A DNA stretch of 64,000 nt from the NCBI RefSeq assembly GCF_002904295.1, contig NZ_PPHG01000097.1, forward strand, positions 186,001 to 250,000, read 5' to 3'. The DNA is from Amycolatopsis sp. CA-128772 (lineage in GTDB: Bacteria; Actinomycetota; Actinomycetes; Mycobacteriales; Pseudonocardiaceae). The position numbers and the translations under genes were made by a program. Below the pieces are notes generated by a model. That model was not told the DNA's origin. It did no database searches and saw only the letters and a list, made by a program, of their open reading frames with translations. Shown here piece by piece: positions 50,624-58,604 of the stretch; the first letter of the stretch is position 1; each line of letters starts with the position of its first letter.

Positions 50624-51662
50624 CGAGCAGGCCGCCGCCCGGGCGCGGCGTCAGCTCCAGCATCCCGTCGTGCGCCCGGACGATGCTGTGCACGATCGCC
50701 AGCCCGAGGCCGACACCGGTCTGCTCGCCGACGCGGGTGCGTTCCGTCCCGCGCTGGAACGGCTCGACGAGGGTCGGGACCAGCTCCGGGGGGAGCGGCG
50801 GGCCGGTGTTCTCGACCTGCAGCACGCTCGCGTAGCGCCGCGGTTCCGTGTGGACGGTGATCGTGCCGCCGGCCGGGAGGTTGTGCACGATCGCGTTCTG
50901 GACGAGGTTCGTCACCATCCGCAGCAGCAGCGCCGCGGACCCGGCCGTCCGGGCCGGCTCACCGGTGACCTCGAGCGTGATCCCGCGCTGTTCGGCCAGC
51001 GGCAGCAGCGTTTCGGCGGCTTCTTCGGCGGCGAGGGAGAGGTCGACGGGCTCACGGGTGAAGTTCCGGCCGTCGGTGCGGCTGAGCACGAGAAGCGCCT
51101 CGGTGAGGTCGATCGCGCGCGCGTTGACGCTGTGCAGCCGTTCGACGAGTTCTCCGCGGTCGTACTCCGGATCCTTGCGGGCGACGTCGAGCAGCGCCTG
51201 CGAGATGGCCAGCGGGGTGCGCAGTTCGTGGGACGCGTTCGCGGCGAACCGCTGCTGTTCGGCGACGCGGGATTCGAGCCGTTCGAGCATCGCGTCGAAC
51301 ACGTCGGCGAGCTCGCGGAATTCGTTGCCCGGGCGGCCGCCGAGCCGGATCCGGTGCGCCAGCGAGCCGCCGGCGACCAGCCGGGCCGCGTCCGTGATCC
51401 GGGTCAGCGGCGCCAGCATCCGGCCGGCGAGCAGCCAGCCGCCCAGCAGGCCGGACCCCAGCAGGAACCCCAGCGCGGCGCCCGCGGCGGGGGTGAACAC
51501 GCGCACCAGGAGGAACCGGTTCGGGGAGATCCCGAGCAGGCCCTGGTCGTTGTCGGGCACGTACCGCAGCAGGTACACCCACACCACGGCCAGCAGGACG
51601 GCGCCCGCGAGGAGGAGGAACCCGGCGTAGCTGAGGGTGAGCTTGAGCCGGGCGCTGCGCAT
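50595..51662 (-). CDS. Orphan sensor histidine kinase
   Basis: 355 residues. Two membrane helices (about 8-30 and 55-80) frame a short extracellular loop. A HAMP domain (about 78-130) leads to the dimerisation helix with FAANASHELRTPLAISQALL (phospho-accepting His about 144), then the ATP-binding domain with MVTNLVQNAIVHN (N box), TGVGLGLAIVHSIV (G box) and a C-terminal beta strand. No response-regulator gene is adjacent: upstream on the minus strand to 51896 there is no receiver domain. The partner must lie elsewhere. The gene faces the LuxR-type gene tail to tail. Confidence 0.85.
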   Translation of the reverse strand: MRSARLKLTLSYAGFLLLAGAVLLAVVWVYLLRYVPDNDQGLLGISPNRFLLVRVFTPAAGAALGFLLGSGLLGGWLLAGRMLAPLTRITDAARLVAGGSLAHRIRLGGRPGNEFRELADVFDAMLERLESRVAEQQRFAANASHELRTPLAISQALLDVARKDPEYDRGELVERLHSVNARAIDLTEALLVLSRTDGRNFTREPVDLSLAAEEAAETLLPLAEQRGITLEVTGEPARTAGSAALLLRMVTNLVQNAIVHNLPAGGTITVHTEPRRYASVLQVENTGPPLPPELVPTLVEPFQRGTERTRVGEQTGVGLGLAIVHSIVRAHDGMLELTPRPGGGLLVTIRLPAPR

Positions 51663-51846
51663 GGCCGGAGCCTAGGCCGCGGGGGTTATCGCGGGCGTAT
51701 GCATCGGGGGCGCGCGGTACCTCCGCCCGGGGCAGCCGCCTGCGGTCGTTGGCCGAACGCGCCGGACGCTGTTCGCCGGAATCGGGCGCGTTATCGCCGT
51801 TGGTGATTGACAACCCGGGGCCGGGCAGCGACGGTGTGGACGGCGT

Positions 51847-51862
51847 CTGGGAACGCTCCCAG
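51847..51862 (+). promoter_or_regulatory. CebR-type operator before the GH5 cellulase
   Basis: CTGGGAACGCTCCCAG differs at one base from the perfect CebR palindrome CTGGGAGCGCTCCCAG seen at 29617-29632. It ends 34 bases before the cellulase start codon at 51897. Presence before a cellulase gene is exactly what is known for CebR regulons in Streptomyces, where cellobiose or cellotriose relieves repression. Confidence 0.82.
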
Positions 51863-51896
51863 ACGGTCCGCCGCCAGTGTGCACAAGGGAGTGCCG

Positions 51897-53438
51897 ATGT
51901 GGGGAAGAGCCGGAAAACGTCCTGCCGCGCTTGCGGTCGCGGGTCTCGCGGCCGCGGCCGCGTGCGTCGTCACGTCGACGACGGCCGTGTCGGCGGCGAA
52001 TGACCTGGGTGCGGCCGCCGCGGCGTTCGCCTGCAAGGTCACCTATTCGGCCAACGACTGGGGAAGCGGTTTCAGCGTCACCGTCGGCATCGGCAACGTC
52101 GGCGCCTCGGCGGTCGACGGCTGGACGCTGACGTACTCCTACGCCGGGAACCAGACCCTGCAGCAGGGCTGGTCGGGCACCTGGACGCAGTCCGGCAAGC
52201 GGGTCACCGTGACCAACGCGAGCTGGAACGCCACCATCCCGACCGGCGGTTCCGTCAACGCCGGCGCCAACTTCTCCTACAGCGGCGCCAACAGCACACC
52301 GGCCGACTTCGCCGTCAACGGCGCCGCGTGCACCGGAACCCCGCCGACCACGGCCACCACGCCGAGCACGAAACCGACGACGCCGACCACGACCACCACC
52401 ACGACACCGCCGCCGCCCGGGCCGGCGCCCGCGCTGCACGTGTCGGGCAACAAGCTGCTGACCGCCGACGGCCGGACCTACCGCCTGCTCGGCGTCAACC
52501 GGTCCAGCGGCGAGTTCGCCTGCGTGCAGGGCAAGGGGATGTGGGACAGCGGCCCGGTCGACCAGGCTTCGGTCGACGCGATGAAGGCGTGGAACATCCA
52601 CGCGGTCCGGATCCCGCTGAACGAGGACTGCTGGCTCGGCCTGTCCGGCTCGCCCAGCGGCGCCGCCTACCAGCAGGCCGTCAAGGACTACGCGAAACTG
52701 CTGGAGGCCAACGGGATCAACCCGATCCTCGACTTGCACTGGACGCACGGCGCGTACACCGGCAACTCCTCGGCCTGCACCGACGTCAACGCGACCTGCC
52801 AGAAGCCGATGCCCGACCGGCAGTACGCGCCGGCGTTCTGGACCCAGGTGGCCACCGCGTTCACGGGTGACAACGCCGTCGTGTTCGACTTGTTCAACGA
52901 GCCGTACCCGGACGCGGCCGCCAACTGGTCCGACGCGGCCGCGGCGTGGAAGTGCCTGCGCGACGGCGGCACCTGCACCGGGATCGGGTACACCGTGGCG
53001 GGGATGCAGGAACTCCTCGACGCCGTCCGCGCGACCGGCGCCACGAACGTGGTGATGACGGCCGGCCTGACCTGGACCAACGACCTGACCCAGTGGCTGG
53101 CCTACCGCCCGGCCGACCCGGCGGGCAACGTGGTCGCGTCCTGGCACTCCTACAACTTCAACGCGTGCGTCACGGTGTCCTGCTGGGACAGTCAGATCGG
53201 GACGGTCGCGGCGCAGGTTCCGGTGCAGGCCGGCGAAATCGGCCAGAACAGCTGCGCGCACGACTACACCGACCAGGTGCTGGCGTGGCTGGACGCGCAC
53301 AACCTCGGGTACACCGCGTGGACGTGGAACCCGTGGGGCTGCAGCGGCGGCAACGTGCTGATCGAGGACTGGGCCGGCACGCCGACGAAGACCTACGGCG
53401 AGGGGTTCAAGGCTCACCTGCTGTCCGTGAACCCGTGA
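51897..53438 (+). CDS. Secreted GH5 cellulase with CBM2 binding module
   Basis: 513 residues from ATG 51897 (AAGGGAG upstream; an open extension to 51807 would run through the operator). Order: signal peptide ending VSAA (about 34), CBM2 (about 44-146, with Cys pair C46/C145 and aromatic WSGTW), Pro/Thr linker (about 150-177), GH5 catalytic domain (about 180-510). The acid/base is Glu335 in DLFNEPYPD and the nucleophile Glu446 in VQAGEIGQ; HWTHG and WHSYN carry further family residues. It cuts internal beta-1,4-glucan bonds. A CebR-type operator lies just upstream. Confidence 0.9.
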   Translation: MWGRAGKRPAALAVAGLAAAAACVVTSTTAVSAANDLGAAAAAFACKVTYSANDWGSGFSVTVGIGNVGASAVDGWTLTYSYAGNQTLQQGWSGTWTQSGKRVTVTNASWNATIPTGGSVNAGANFSYSGANSTPADFAVNGAACTGTPPTTATTPSTKPTTPTTTTTTTPPPPGPAPALHVSGNKLLTADGRTYRLLGVNRSSGEFACVQGKGMWDSGPVDQASVDAMKAWNIHAVRIPLNEDCWLGLSGSPSGAAYQQAVKDYAKLLEANGINPILDLHWTHGAYTGNSSACTDVNATCQKPMPDRQYAPAFWTQVATAFTGDNAVVFDLFNEPYPDAAANWSDAAAAWKCLRDGGTCTGIGYTVAGMQELLDAVRATGATNVVMTAGLTWTNDLTQWLAYRPADPAGNVVASWHSYNFNACVTVSCWDSQIGTVAAQVPVQAGEIGQNSCAHDYTDQVLAWLDAHNLGYTAWTWNPWGCSGGNVLIEDWAGTPTKTYGEGFKAHLLSVNP

Positions 53439-53529
53439 AACCCGGGGTGCGGCGGGCGCCTGCTCGCCGTACCCCGGCTGCCCGTGCGAGTCTTCCGGGT
53501 GGGAACAGCCACTCGGACCGGGAGACTCC

Positions 53530-54366
53530 ATGGGCAAGCTCGTGCTCGTCGCGCTGCTGGTGGCGTTCGCACTGGCCCCGCCGGCGCGCTCCGGGCCGGC
53601 CGGGCCCGCCGGTCCCACCGGACCGGCCGACCCGTTCGGCCCGGACCTGCGGGCGCGGATCGTGCGGGCGCAGGCCTACGCCGACAGCCGGCCGGGTGAC
53701 ACCGGGATCGTGCTGCGGGACCGGTGGACCGGGGCCGTCTACCGCAGCCGGGCGGCCGGGACGCTGATCTGGGCGTGCTCGACGCCGAAGCTGGCGATGG
53801 CCGTCGACCTGCTGCTGCGCCAGGACTCCGGCGCGGTCACGCTGACCGCCGAAGACCGCGAGCTGGTGCACCGGATGCTGCACTCCAGCGACGACGCGGC
53901 CGCCCACGTCCTGTGGACCCGGTTCGGCGGCGAGGCCGAGTTCGCCGCGCGGTTCCCGGCGTACGGGATGACCGACATGCGGTTCAGCGACCGGCACCCG
54001 CACCACTGGGGCTGGATCCGCACCACGGCGGCCGACCTGGACCGGCTGATCGGCTACGTCCTGACGCGCCTGCCGCCGCGGCACCGCGACTACCTCGTCC
54101 GGGAGCTGCGCACCGTCGACGTCAACCAGCAGTGGGGTGTCTGGGGCGCCGGCCCGGCCGCGCGGCCGGGGAACAAGAACGGCTGGTCCGACGACAACGA
54201 CGACGGTTCCTGGATCATGAACTCGGTCGGTTTCGCGGGTCCGCAGGAGCGCTACACCCTCGCCCTGATGAACGACACGAAGGTCGTCGAGAACGGCGAA
54301 GAGACCGGGCGGGAGACCACCACGCGGATCGCCGGAATCCTGTTCCAGGGGTATTTCGGGGGCTGA
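53530..54366 (+). CDS. Secreted serine hydrolase of the beta-lactamase/DD-peptidase fold
   Basis: 278 residues with a signal peptide (GKLVLVALLVAFALAPPARS) followed by a Gly/Pro-rich collagen-like GPAGPAGPTGPADP stretch. Catalytic motifs of the fold are: S-x-x-K in CSTPKLAMA (about 86), an SDD in HSSDDAAAH where SDN is usual (about 118), and KNGW (about 217) in place of KTG. The altered second and third motifs suggest it is not a beta-lactamase but a peptidase- or esterase-like relative. GGGAGACTCC precedes the ATG. No partner gene is evident. Confidence 0.7.
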   Translation: MGKLVLVALLVAFALAPPARSGPAGPAGPTGPADPFGPDLRARIVRAQAYADSRPGDTGIVLRDRWTGAVYRSRAAGTLIWACSTPKLAMAVDLLLRQDSGAVTLTAEDRELVHRMLHSSDDAAAHVLWTRFGGEAEFAARFPAYGMTDMRFSDRHPHHWGWIRTTAADLDRLIGYVLTRLPPRHRDYLVRELRTVDVNQQWGVWGAGPAARPGNKNGWSDDNDDGSWIMNSVGFAGPQERYTLALMNDTKVVENGEETGRETTTRIAGILFQGYFGG

Positions 54367-54468
54367 AATCCGTACCCCGTTCTGTCGCTTTCCCGGGTGA
54401 ATCCGTGTTTGGAGGGGCACCCTGCGTAGCCCCTGTGGGGTCTGTGTAAGCTCCGGTGTCGCTTGACC

Positions 54469-54484
54469 GGGTGATCACTCACCC
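54469..54484. promoter_or_regulatory. Inverted repeat upstream of the thioester-domain protein gene
   Basis: GGGTGATCACTCACCC pairs GGGTGA with TCACCC around four bases, directly after TTGACC (54463-54468), a possible -35 box. The gap 54367-54561 also holds a second GGAGGGG...CCCC pairing near 54410-54440. This region of about 195 bases is probably a long 5' leader. No riboswitch class could be assigned with confidence. Confidence 0.4.
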
Positions 54485-54561
54485 GAATCAGTGGCCGCCG
54501 TGGTCGGGGATTGCTCTCGCGCGGCCCCTAACGGTGTGGTTCGGGCTCGGATAGGAGATTT

Positions 54562-55716
54562 ATGCAGGTCAGGTCAGCTTTCGTGCGTGGCGGGATCGCG
54601 GTGCTCGCCGCGGCCGCCGCGGTCATGGTCGGTGCCCCCTCGGCCCTCGCGGACGACGGCGCCGCCCGCGGCCGGGTCAGCGAAGACGCGGGCACGGTCG
54701 GCTATCGGATCAACCTCGACGGCGGTGGTGACTACATCACCAAGCTGTTCGGCTTCAAGCTGTCGGACGGCAAGTCGCTCAAGCTCTACTGCGTGCAGAT
54801 CACCGTCGGCATGCGCACCGACGTGGACATGGTCGAGCGGCCGTGGAACTCCTACCCCGCCGCGAACTCGCCGTTCCAGAAGAACAGCGACAAGATCAAC
54901 TGGGTGCTGCACCACGGCTACCCGGGTCTCAAGCTGGACGCGCTCGCGGAGGCCCTCGGCAAGCAGGGCGTCCAGGCGCACGACGGCATTTCCGAGCGCG
55001 AGGCGATCGCCGCGACGCAGGCCGCGGTGTGGCACTTCAGCGACGGCGTGAACCTGAACCTCCAGAAGCCGCTGGCCGAGGCCAACCCGGCCGAGGCCAA
55101 CGCCGACGTCGCCGCGCTGTACAGCTACCTGATCGGCGACCAAAACAAGGGCCTCGGCGCGCAGCCGAAGCCGACCCTGAACATCGCGTCGCCGAAGGGT
55201 GACGGCAAGGCCGGCACCAAGATCGGCCCGTTCGAGGTCGCCACCTCCGGTGACATCACGGCGCTGACCACCGAGCTGCCCGACGGCGTCAAGGTCACCG
55301 ACGCCGACGGCAAGGAGCTGAAGACCGCGGACGTCAAGGACGGCAGCAAGCTGTTCGTCGACGTCCCGGCCGCCACCAAGCCGGGCAACGGTTCGTTTTC
55401 GCTGAAGGTCACCGGCGAGCTGGACACCGGCCGCCTGTTCGTCTCCGAGAACTACGCGAGGCAGCCGGCGCAGTCGCTGATCGTCGCCGACTCGGAGAAG
55501 ACCCAGGTGGCCGCGAAGGCGACCGCGAGCTGGACCGAGGCGGGCGCCCCGGCCACCAGCCCGGCGCCGACGACTACCCCGGGTGGCGCGCAGTCCGGTG
55601 GCGGCGAGCTGGCCAACACCGGTGTCGACGCCGTGGTTCCGTTCACCGTCGGCGGCCTGCTGCTCGGCGGCGGCGCGCTGGTGCTGCTGCTGAATCGGCG
55701 CCGCAGCCGCGCGTAA
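54562..55716 (+). CDS. Thioester-domain cell-wall protein with LANTG sorting signal
   Basis: 384 residues: signal peptide (about 1-30), thioester domain with the reactive Cys77 in LKLYCVQITV and partner Gln153 in AATQAAVWHFS, a second beta domain (about 195-320), a Thr/Pro-rich linker, then LANTG, a hydrophobic helix and RRRSRA at the C-terminus. Such Cys-Gln thioester proteins form covalent bonds with surface amines, and LAxTG motifs are used by class E sortases in actinomycetes. The protein is anchored to the cell wall and likely mediates stable adhesion or aerial-surface attachment. It is monocistronic, with a strong terminator downstream. Confidence 0.88.
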   Translation: MQVRSAFVRGGIAVLAAAAAVMVGAPSALADDGAARGRVSEDAGTVGYRINLDGGGDYITKLFGFKLSDGKSLKLYCVQITVGMRTDVDMVERPWNSYPAANSPFQKNSDKINWVLHHGYPGLKLDALAEALGKQGVQAHDGISEREAIAATQAAVWHFSDGVNLNLQKPLAEANPAEANADVAALYSYLIGDQNKGLGAQPKPTLNIASPKGDGKAGTKIGPFEVATSGDITALTTELPDGVKVTDADGKELKTADVKDGSKLFVDVPAATKPGNGSFSLKVTGELDTGRLFVSENYARQPAQSLIVADSEKTQVAAKATASWTEAGAPATSPAPTTTPGGAQSGGGELANTGVDAVVPFTVGGLLLGGGALVLLLNRRRSRA

Positions 55717-55730
55717 GCAACCCGCACCGA

Positions 55731-55763
55731 AACGGGGCCGGTCCACTGTGGACCGGCCCCGTT
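55731..55763 (+). terminator. Strong hairpin terminator after the thioester protein gene
   Basis: Perfect 15-base arms AACGGGGCCGGTCCA (55731-55745) and its complement (55749-55763) with a CTG loop, 14 bases after the stop codon. It ends in GTTCCG rather than a T-run. This is the clearest terminator in the window. Confidence 0.8.
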
Positions 55764-55826
55764 CCGCTGTCCGCACCCGACTAACGGATTGCGATCTTCG
55801 GGGCAAAAGCGGCGAACCGCACCCGA

Positions 55827-55842
55827 ATTGGTCTAGACTTTT
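55827..55842. promoter_or_regulatory. DasR-like site overlapping the AraC gene promoter
   Basis: ATTGGTCTAGACTTTT matches the first 12 positions of the DasR responsive element (consensus near ACTGGTCTAGACCACT) apart from one. The second half-site is degenerate. TAGACT (55834-55839) in the same stretch could be a -10 box, giving a near-leaderless transcript from ATG 55848. Control by N-acetylglucosamine through DasR is possible but weakly supported. Confidence 0.4.
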
Positions 55843-55847
55843 CGGCC

Positions 55848-56738
55848 ATGCGCGGTACGACCGTTCCGCTCGGTACGCCCTGCCTGCCGCCTCGGGCGGG
55901 GGAACTGCCGATGCACCGCCTGGAGGTGCCGGCTCCGCACGCGCCGCCGTTCGCCATCGGCACGTTCGACGCGCTCGGGCCGCTGTCGCGCGCGGAGTTC
56001 CCGCACCGGCACACCTTCTACGAGCTCGTCCACGTCACCGGCGGCAGCGGCGCGCACGTCGTCGACAGCGCGCGCTGGCCGCTGCGGCCGCCGCACCTCG
56101 GCGTCATCGCGCCGGGGCAGGTGCACCAGTGGGCGGACGTGCGGGGCCTCACCGGTCACGTCGTGCTGTTCACCGACGACTTCCTCCTCGACCACCCGGC
56201 CGACCGCGAGCTCCTGCGGCGGCTGAGCGAACGGCCGTGGCTGCACCTGGACGCTTCCGCCGACGCCGGTGTCCGGCGGCTGGTCGCCGACCTGGAGGAG
56301 GAGTACCGCCGCGGCGGCGACGGCACCGAGTCGGTGCTGCGGGCCCTGGTGCACGTCCTGGTCGTGCGGGCGGGCCGGCTGCTGGGCTCCTCGCCGCCCA
56401 CGCCGATCGGCGCGGTGGCGGCCGAGTTCGTCCGGCTCGCCGGCCGGCCCGGACGGGGGCCGTGGTCGGTCAGCGAACACGCCGAACGCCTCGGCGTCAC
56501 CCCGGGGCACCTCACCGAGGCGGTGAAGGCCGCGACCGGCCGCACGGCCGCGCAGCTGCTGCGCGAGGCCCGGACCCGGGAGGCCCAGCGGTTCCTGCTC
56601 CGGACCGACCTCACGGTCCGGCAGGTCGCCACCCGCGTCGGCTTCGCCGATCCGGCCTACTTCTGCCGGTTCTTCCGCCGGGAGACCGGGCTCAGCCCCG
56701 GCGACTTCCGGCGCGGCGGGGAGAAGCACCACGACTGA
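55848..56738 (+). CDS. AraC-family regulator
   Basis: 296 residues. The N-terminal cupin-like sensor (about 30-125) holds HRHTFYELVHVTGG (about 58-71) and PGQVHQW. The C-terminal double helix-turn-helix (about 195-290) has WSVSEHAERLGVTPGHLTEAVK and LTVRQVATRVGFADPAYFCRFF with RRETGLSPGDFR, the AraC signature. The protein probably senses a small aromatic or sugar ligand. It lies 78 bases upstream of the secreted intradiol dioxygenase gene on the same strand, which is its likely target. Confidence 0.85.
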   Translation: MRGTTVPLGTPCLPPRAGELPMHRLEVPAPHAPPFAIGTFDALGPLSRAEFPHRHTFYELVHVTGGSGAHVVDSARWPLRPPHLGVIAPGQVHQWADVRGLTGHVVLFTDDFLLDHPADRELLRRLSERPWLHLDASADAGVRRLVADLEEEYRRGGDGTESVLRALVHVLVVRAGRLLGSSPPTPIGAVAAEFVRLAGRPGRGPWSVSEHAERLGVTPGHLTEAVKAATGRTAAQLLREARTREAQRFLLRTDLTVRQVATRVGFADPAYFCRFFRRETGLSPGDFRRGGEKHHD

Positions 56739-56816
56739 CCGGTCCAGTCCATCGTCGGCCACCGGGTGCGCTGCCTACGTTCGAGGGGATCCCCGACCTC
56801 CCCACGAGGAGCAGGC

Positions 56817-57656
56817 ATGGACGAAGAAACCAAGCTCAGCCGCAAGACGGTGCTGAAGGCCGCGCTCGCCGCGGGCGTCGCCGCGCCGGTCGCCCTGATC
56901 GGTGGCCCCGCGCTCGCCCGCACGAACGCCGCCGGCGGCACCGCACCGGAGCTCACGCCGTCGTGCCACGACGGCGACGAACCGACGATCGAGCAGACCG
57001 AGGGGCCGTACTTCAAGCCGAACTCGCCCGAACGGACCAGCCTCGTCACCCCCGGCACCCAGGGCACCCGGCTGACCGTGACCGGCTACGTCTTCGGGCG
57101 TGCCTGCTTGCCCGTCAACCGGGCCCTGCTGGACTTCTGGCAGGCGGACGTCAACGGCGCGTACGACAACACCGGCTACACCTTCCGCGGCCACCAGTAC
57201 ACCAACGCCCAGGGCGCGTTCACGCTGTCCACGATCGTGCCGGGGCTCTACCCGGGCCGCACCCGGCACATCCACGTGAAGGTCCAGGCCCCCGGCCGGC
57301 CGATCCTGACCACGCAGCTCTACTTCCCGAACGAGCCGCGCAACAACACCGACACGATCTTCGACGCGCGGCTGCTGATGACCGTGCGGGACAACGGCTC
57401 CGCGAAGGAAGCCGCGTTCGACTTCGTGCTCGACGTGCCGCAGACGCCGACGTCGACGTCGAACCCGCCGACGTCGAGCACCACCGGCGGGCCGACCTCG
57501 ACGCCGCCCGGGGACACGTCCTGGGCGGCGGGCACCGCCTACGCGGCGGGCGCCCGGGTCACCTACGGCGGCCGGGCCTACGTCTGCCTGCAGGCCCACA
57601 CCGCCCAGGCCGGCTGGGAACCACCGGCCGTTCCGGCGCTGTGGCGGGCCGCGTGA
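56817..57656 (+). CDS. Secreted intradiol ring-cleavage dioxygenase with chitin-binding-type tail
   Basis: 279 residues from ATG 56817 (GAGGAGCAGGC upstream). A twin-arginine-poor signal with SRKTVLKAALAAGVAAPVAL leads to the dioxygenase core. Its four iron ligands are visible: Tyr in VNGAYDNTG, Tyr in FRGHQYTN and the two His of TRHIHVKV (about 140-147). EQTEGPYFKP marks the family. After a Thr/Ser/Pro linker comes a CBM5/12-like module (about 230-279, SWAAGTAYAAGARVTYGGRAYVCLQAHT). Intradiol enzymes open catechol rings; the exported, carbohydrate-tethered form fits attack on lignin-derived or cell-wall phenolics. Confidence 0.85.
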   Translation: MDEETKLSRKTVLKAALAAGVAAPVALIGGPALARTNAAGGTAPELTPSCHDGDEPTIEQTEGPYFKPNSPERTSLVTPGTQGTRLTVTGYVFGRACLPVNRALLDFWQADVNGAYDNTGYTFRGHQYTNAQGAFTLSTIVPGLYPGRTRHIHVKVQAPGRPILTTQLYFPNEPRNNTDTIFDARLLMTVRDNGSAKEAAFDFVLDVPQTPTSTSNPPTSSTTGGPTSTPPGDTSWAAGTAYAAGARVTYGGRAYVCLQAHTAQAGWEPPAVPALWRAA

Positions 57657-57685
57657 GGCGTTCCGCCTGAGGAGGGAGGGAGAAC

Positions 57686-57718
57686 CGGCAGGCCCCGGCC
57701 GCATCCCGGGGCCTGCCG
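57686..57718 (+). terminator. Hairpin terminator after the dioxygenase gene
   Basis: Perfect 13-base arms CGGCAGGCCCCGG (57686-57698) and its complement (57706-57718) with a 7-base loop, 30 bases after the stop codon. It separates the dioxygenase gene from the thioesterase gene. Confidence 0.75.
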
Positions 57719-57783
57719 TCCCGCCCCCACACTGCGCACGTTAGGGGTCGACGCGGGCGGGGGCGGCCTGCCAGATTGGGGCC

Positions 57784-58539
57784 ATGACGACTTCCCTCGA
57801 CGCTTCGCAGTGGGTCCGGCGCTTCCACCCGGCGCCGTCGGCCGCTGCGCGGCTCGTGTGTTTCCCGCACGCCGGGGGAGCGGCGAGCTACTTCCACCCG
57901 GTTTCGGCGGCGCTGGCGCCCGCGGTCGAGGTGCTGGCCGTGCAGTACCCGGGCCGCCAGGACCGGCACACCGAAGCCCCCGTGGACGACCTGTTCGTGC
58001 TCGCCGACCAGGTGGCGGACGTCCTCGCCGGGGAGACCACCGGCCCGGTGGCGTTCTTCGGCCACAGCATGGGCGCCAGCCTGGCCTTCGAGGTCGCGCG
58101 CCGGCTCGAGGCGCGGGGCACGCGGCTGCTCGCCCTGTTCGTCTCCGGCCGCCGGGCGCCGTCGACGGTCCGCGACGAGCGGATCCACGAAAAGGGCGAC
58201 GAAGCGCTGCTGGCCGAGGTCAAGCGGCTGGGCGGCACGGACACGTCGGTGCTGGACGACGAAGACATCCGCGACATGGTGCTCCCCGCGCTGCGCAGCG
58301 ACTACAAGGCGGCGGAGCTCTACCACTACCGCCCCGGCCCGGACGTCAGCTGCCCGATCGTGGCGCTGATCGGCGACAGCGACCCGAAGGTCACCGAGGA
58401 AGAGACGCGCCCGTGGGCGGAGCGCACGTCCGGGGAGTTCGAGCTGAAGACGTACCCGGGTGGCCACTTCTACCTCAACGACCACGCCGGAGCGGTTACC
58501 CGGCTGATCGGCGACCGGCTCGCCGGCCTCGCCCGCTGA
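57784..58539 (+). CDS. Type II thioesterase
   Basis: 251 residues, cytoplasmic. It is an alpha/beta hydrolase of the external thioesterase family that edits polyketide and nonribosomal peptide assembly lines: LVCFPHAGGAASYF (oxyanion region, about 24-37), YPGRQDR, nucleophile Ser97 in FFGHSMGASLAFE, Asp in ALIGDSDPKV (about 200) and His in YPGGHFYLNDH (about 228). No synthase gene is near, so it may serve an unlinked cluster or a chromosomal acyl-thioester pool. It is monocistronic, between two hairpins. Confidence 0.85.
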   Translation: MTTSLDASQWVRRFHPAPSAAARLVCFPHAGGAASYFHPVSAALAPAVEVLAVQYPGRQDRHTEAPVDDLFVLADQVADVLAGETTGPVAFFGHSMGASLAFEVARRLEARGTRLLALFVSGRRAPSTVRDERIHEKGDEALLAEVKRLGGTDTSVLDDEDIRDMVLPALRSDYKAAELYHYRPGPDVSCPIVALIGDSDPKVTEEETRPWAERTSGEFELKTYPGGHFYLNDHAGAVTRLIGDRLAGLAR

Positions 58540-58542
58540 GCA

Positions 58543-58581
58543 ACGGGCGGGGTGCGCCGCGATCCGGCGCACCCCGCCCGT
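58543..58581. terminator. Bidirectional hairpin between thioesterase and chitinase genes
   Basis: Perfect 17-base arms (58543-58559 and 58565-58581, ACGGGCGGGGTGCGCCG and complement) with a 5-base loop lie between two convergent genes, 4 bases after one stop and 23 bases from the other. It can end transcription from both sides. Confidence 0.85.
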
Positions 58582-58604
58582 CAGCAGGTCAGTGAGTCAG
58601 CAGG

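Noticed and set aside
46582..50835. Open plus-strand frame of 1,417 codons
   Set aside because: It runs out of frame through the oxidoreductase end, antisense DUF998 and the LuxR-type gene; composition is Arg/Ala-rich and has no domains.
51663..51896. Response regulator upstream of the histidine kinase
   Set aside because: The minus-strand frame there is Arg/Pro-rich and lacks receiver or winged-helix motifs.
54367..54561. Possible riboswitch (ydaO-like) before the thioester protein gene
   Set aside because: There are several inverted repeats, but I could not match the conserved core of any riboswitch class.
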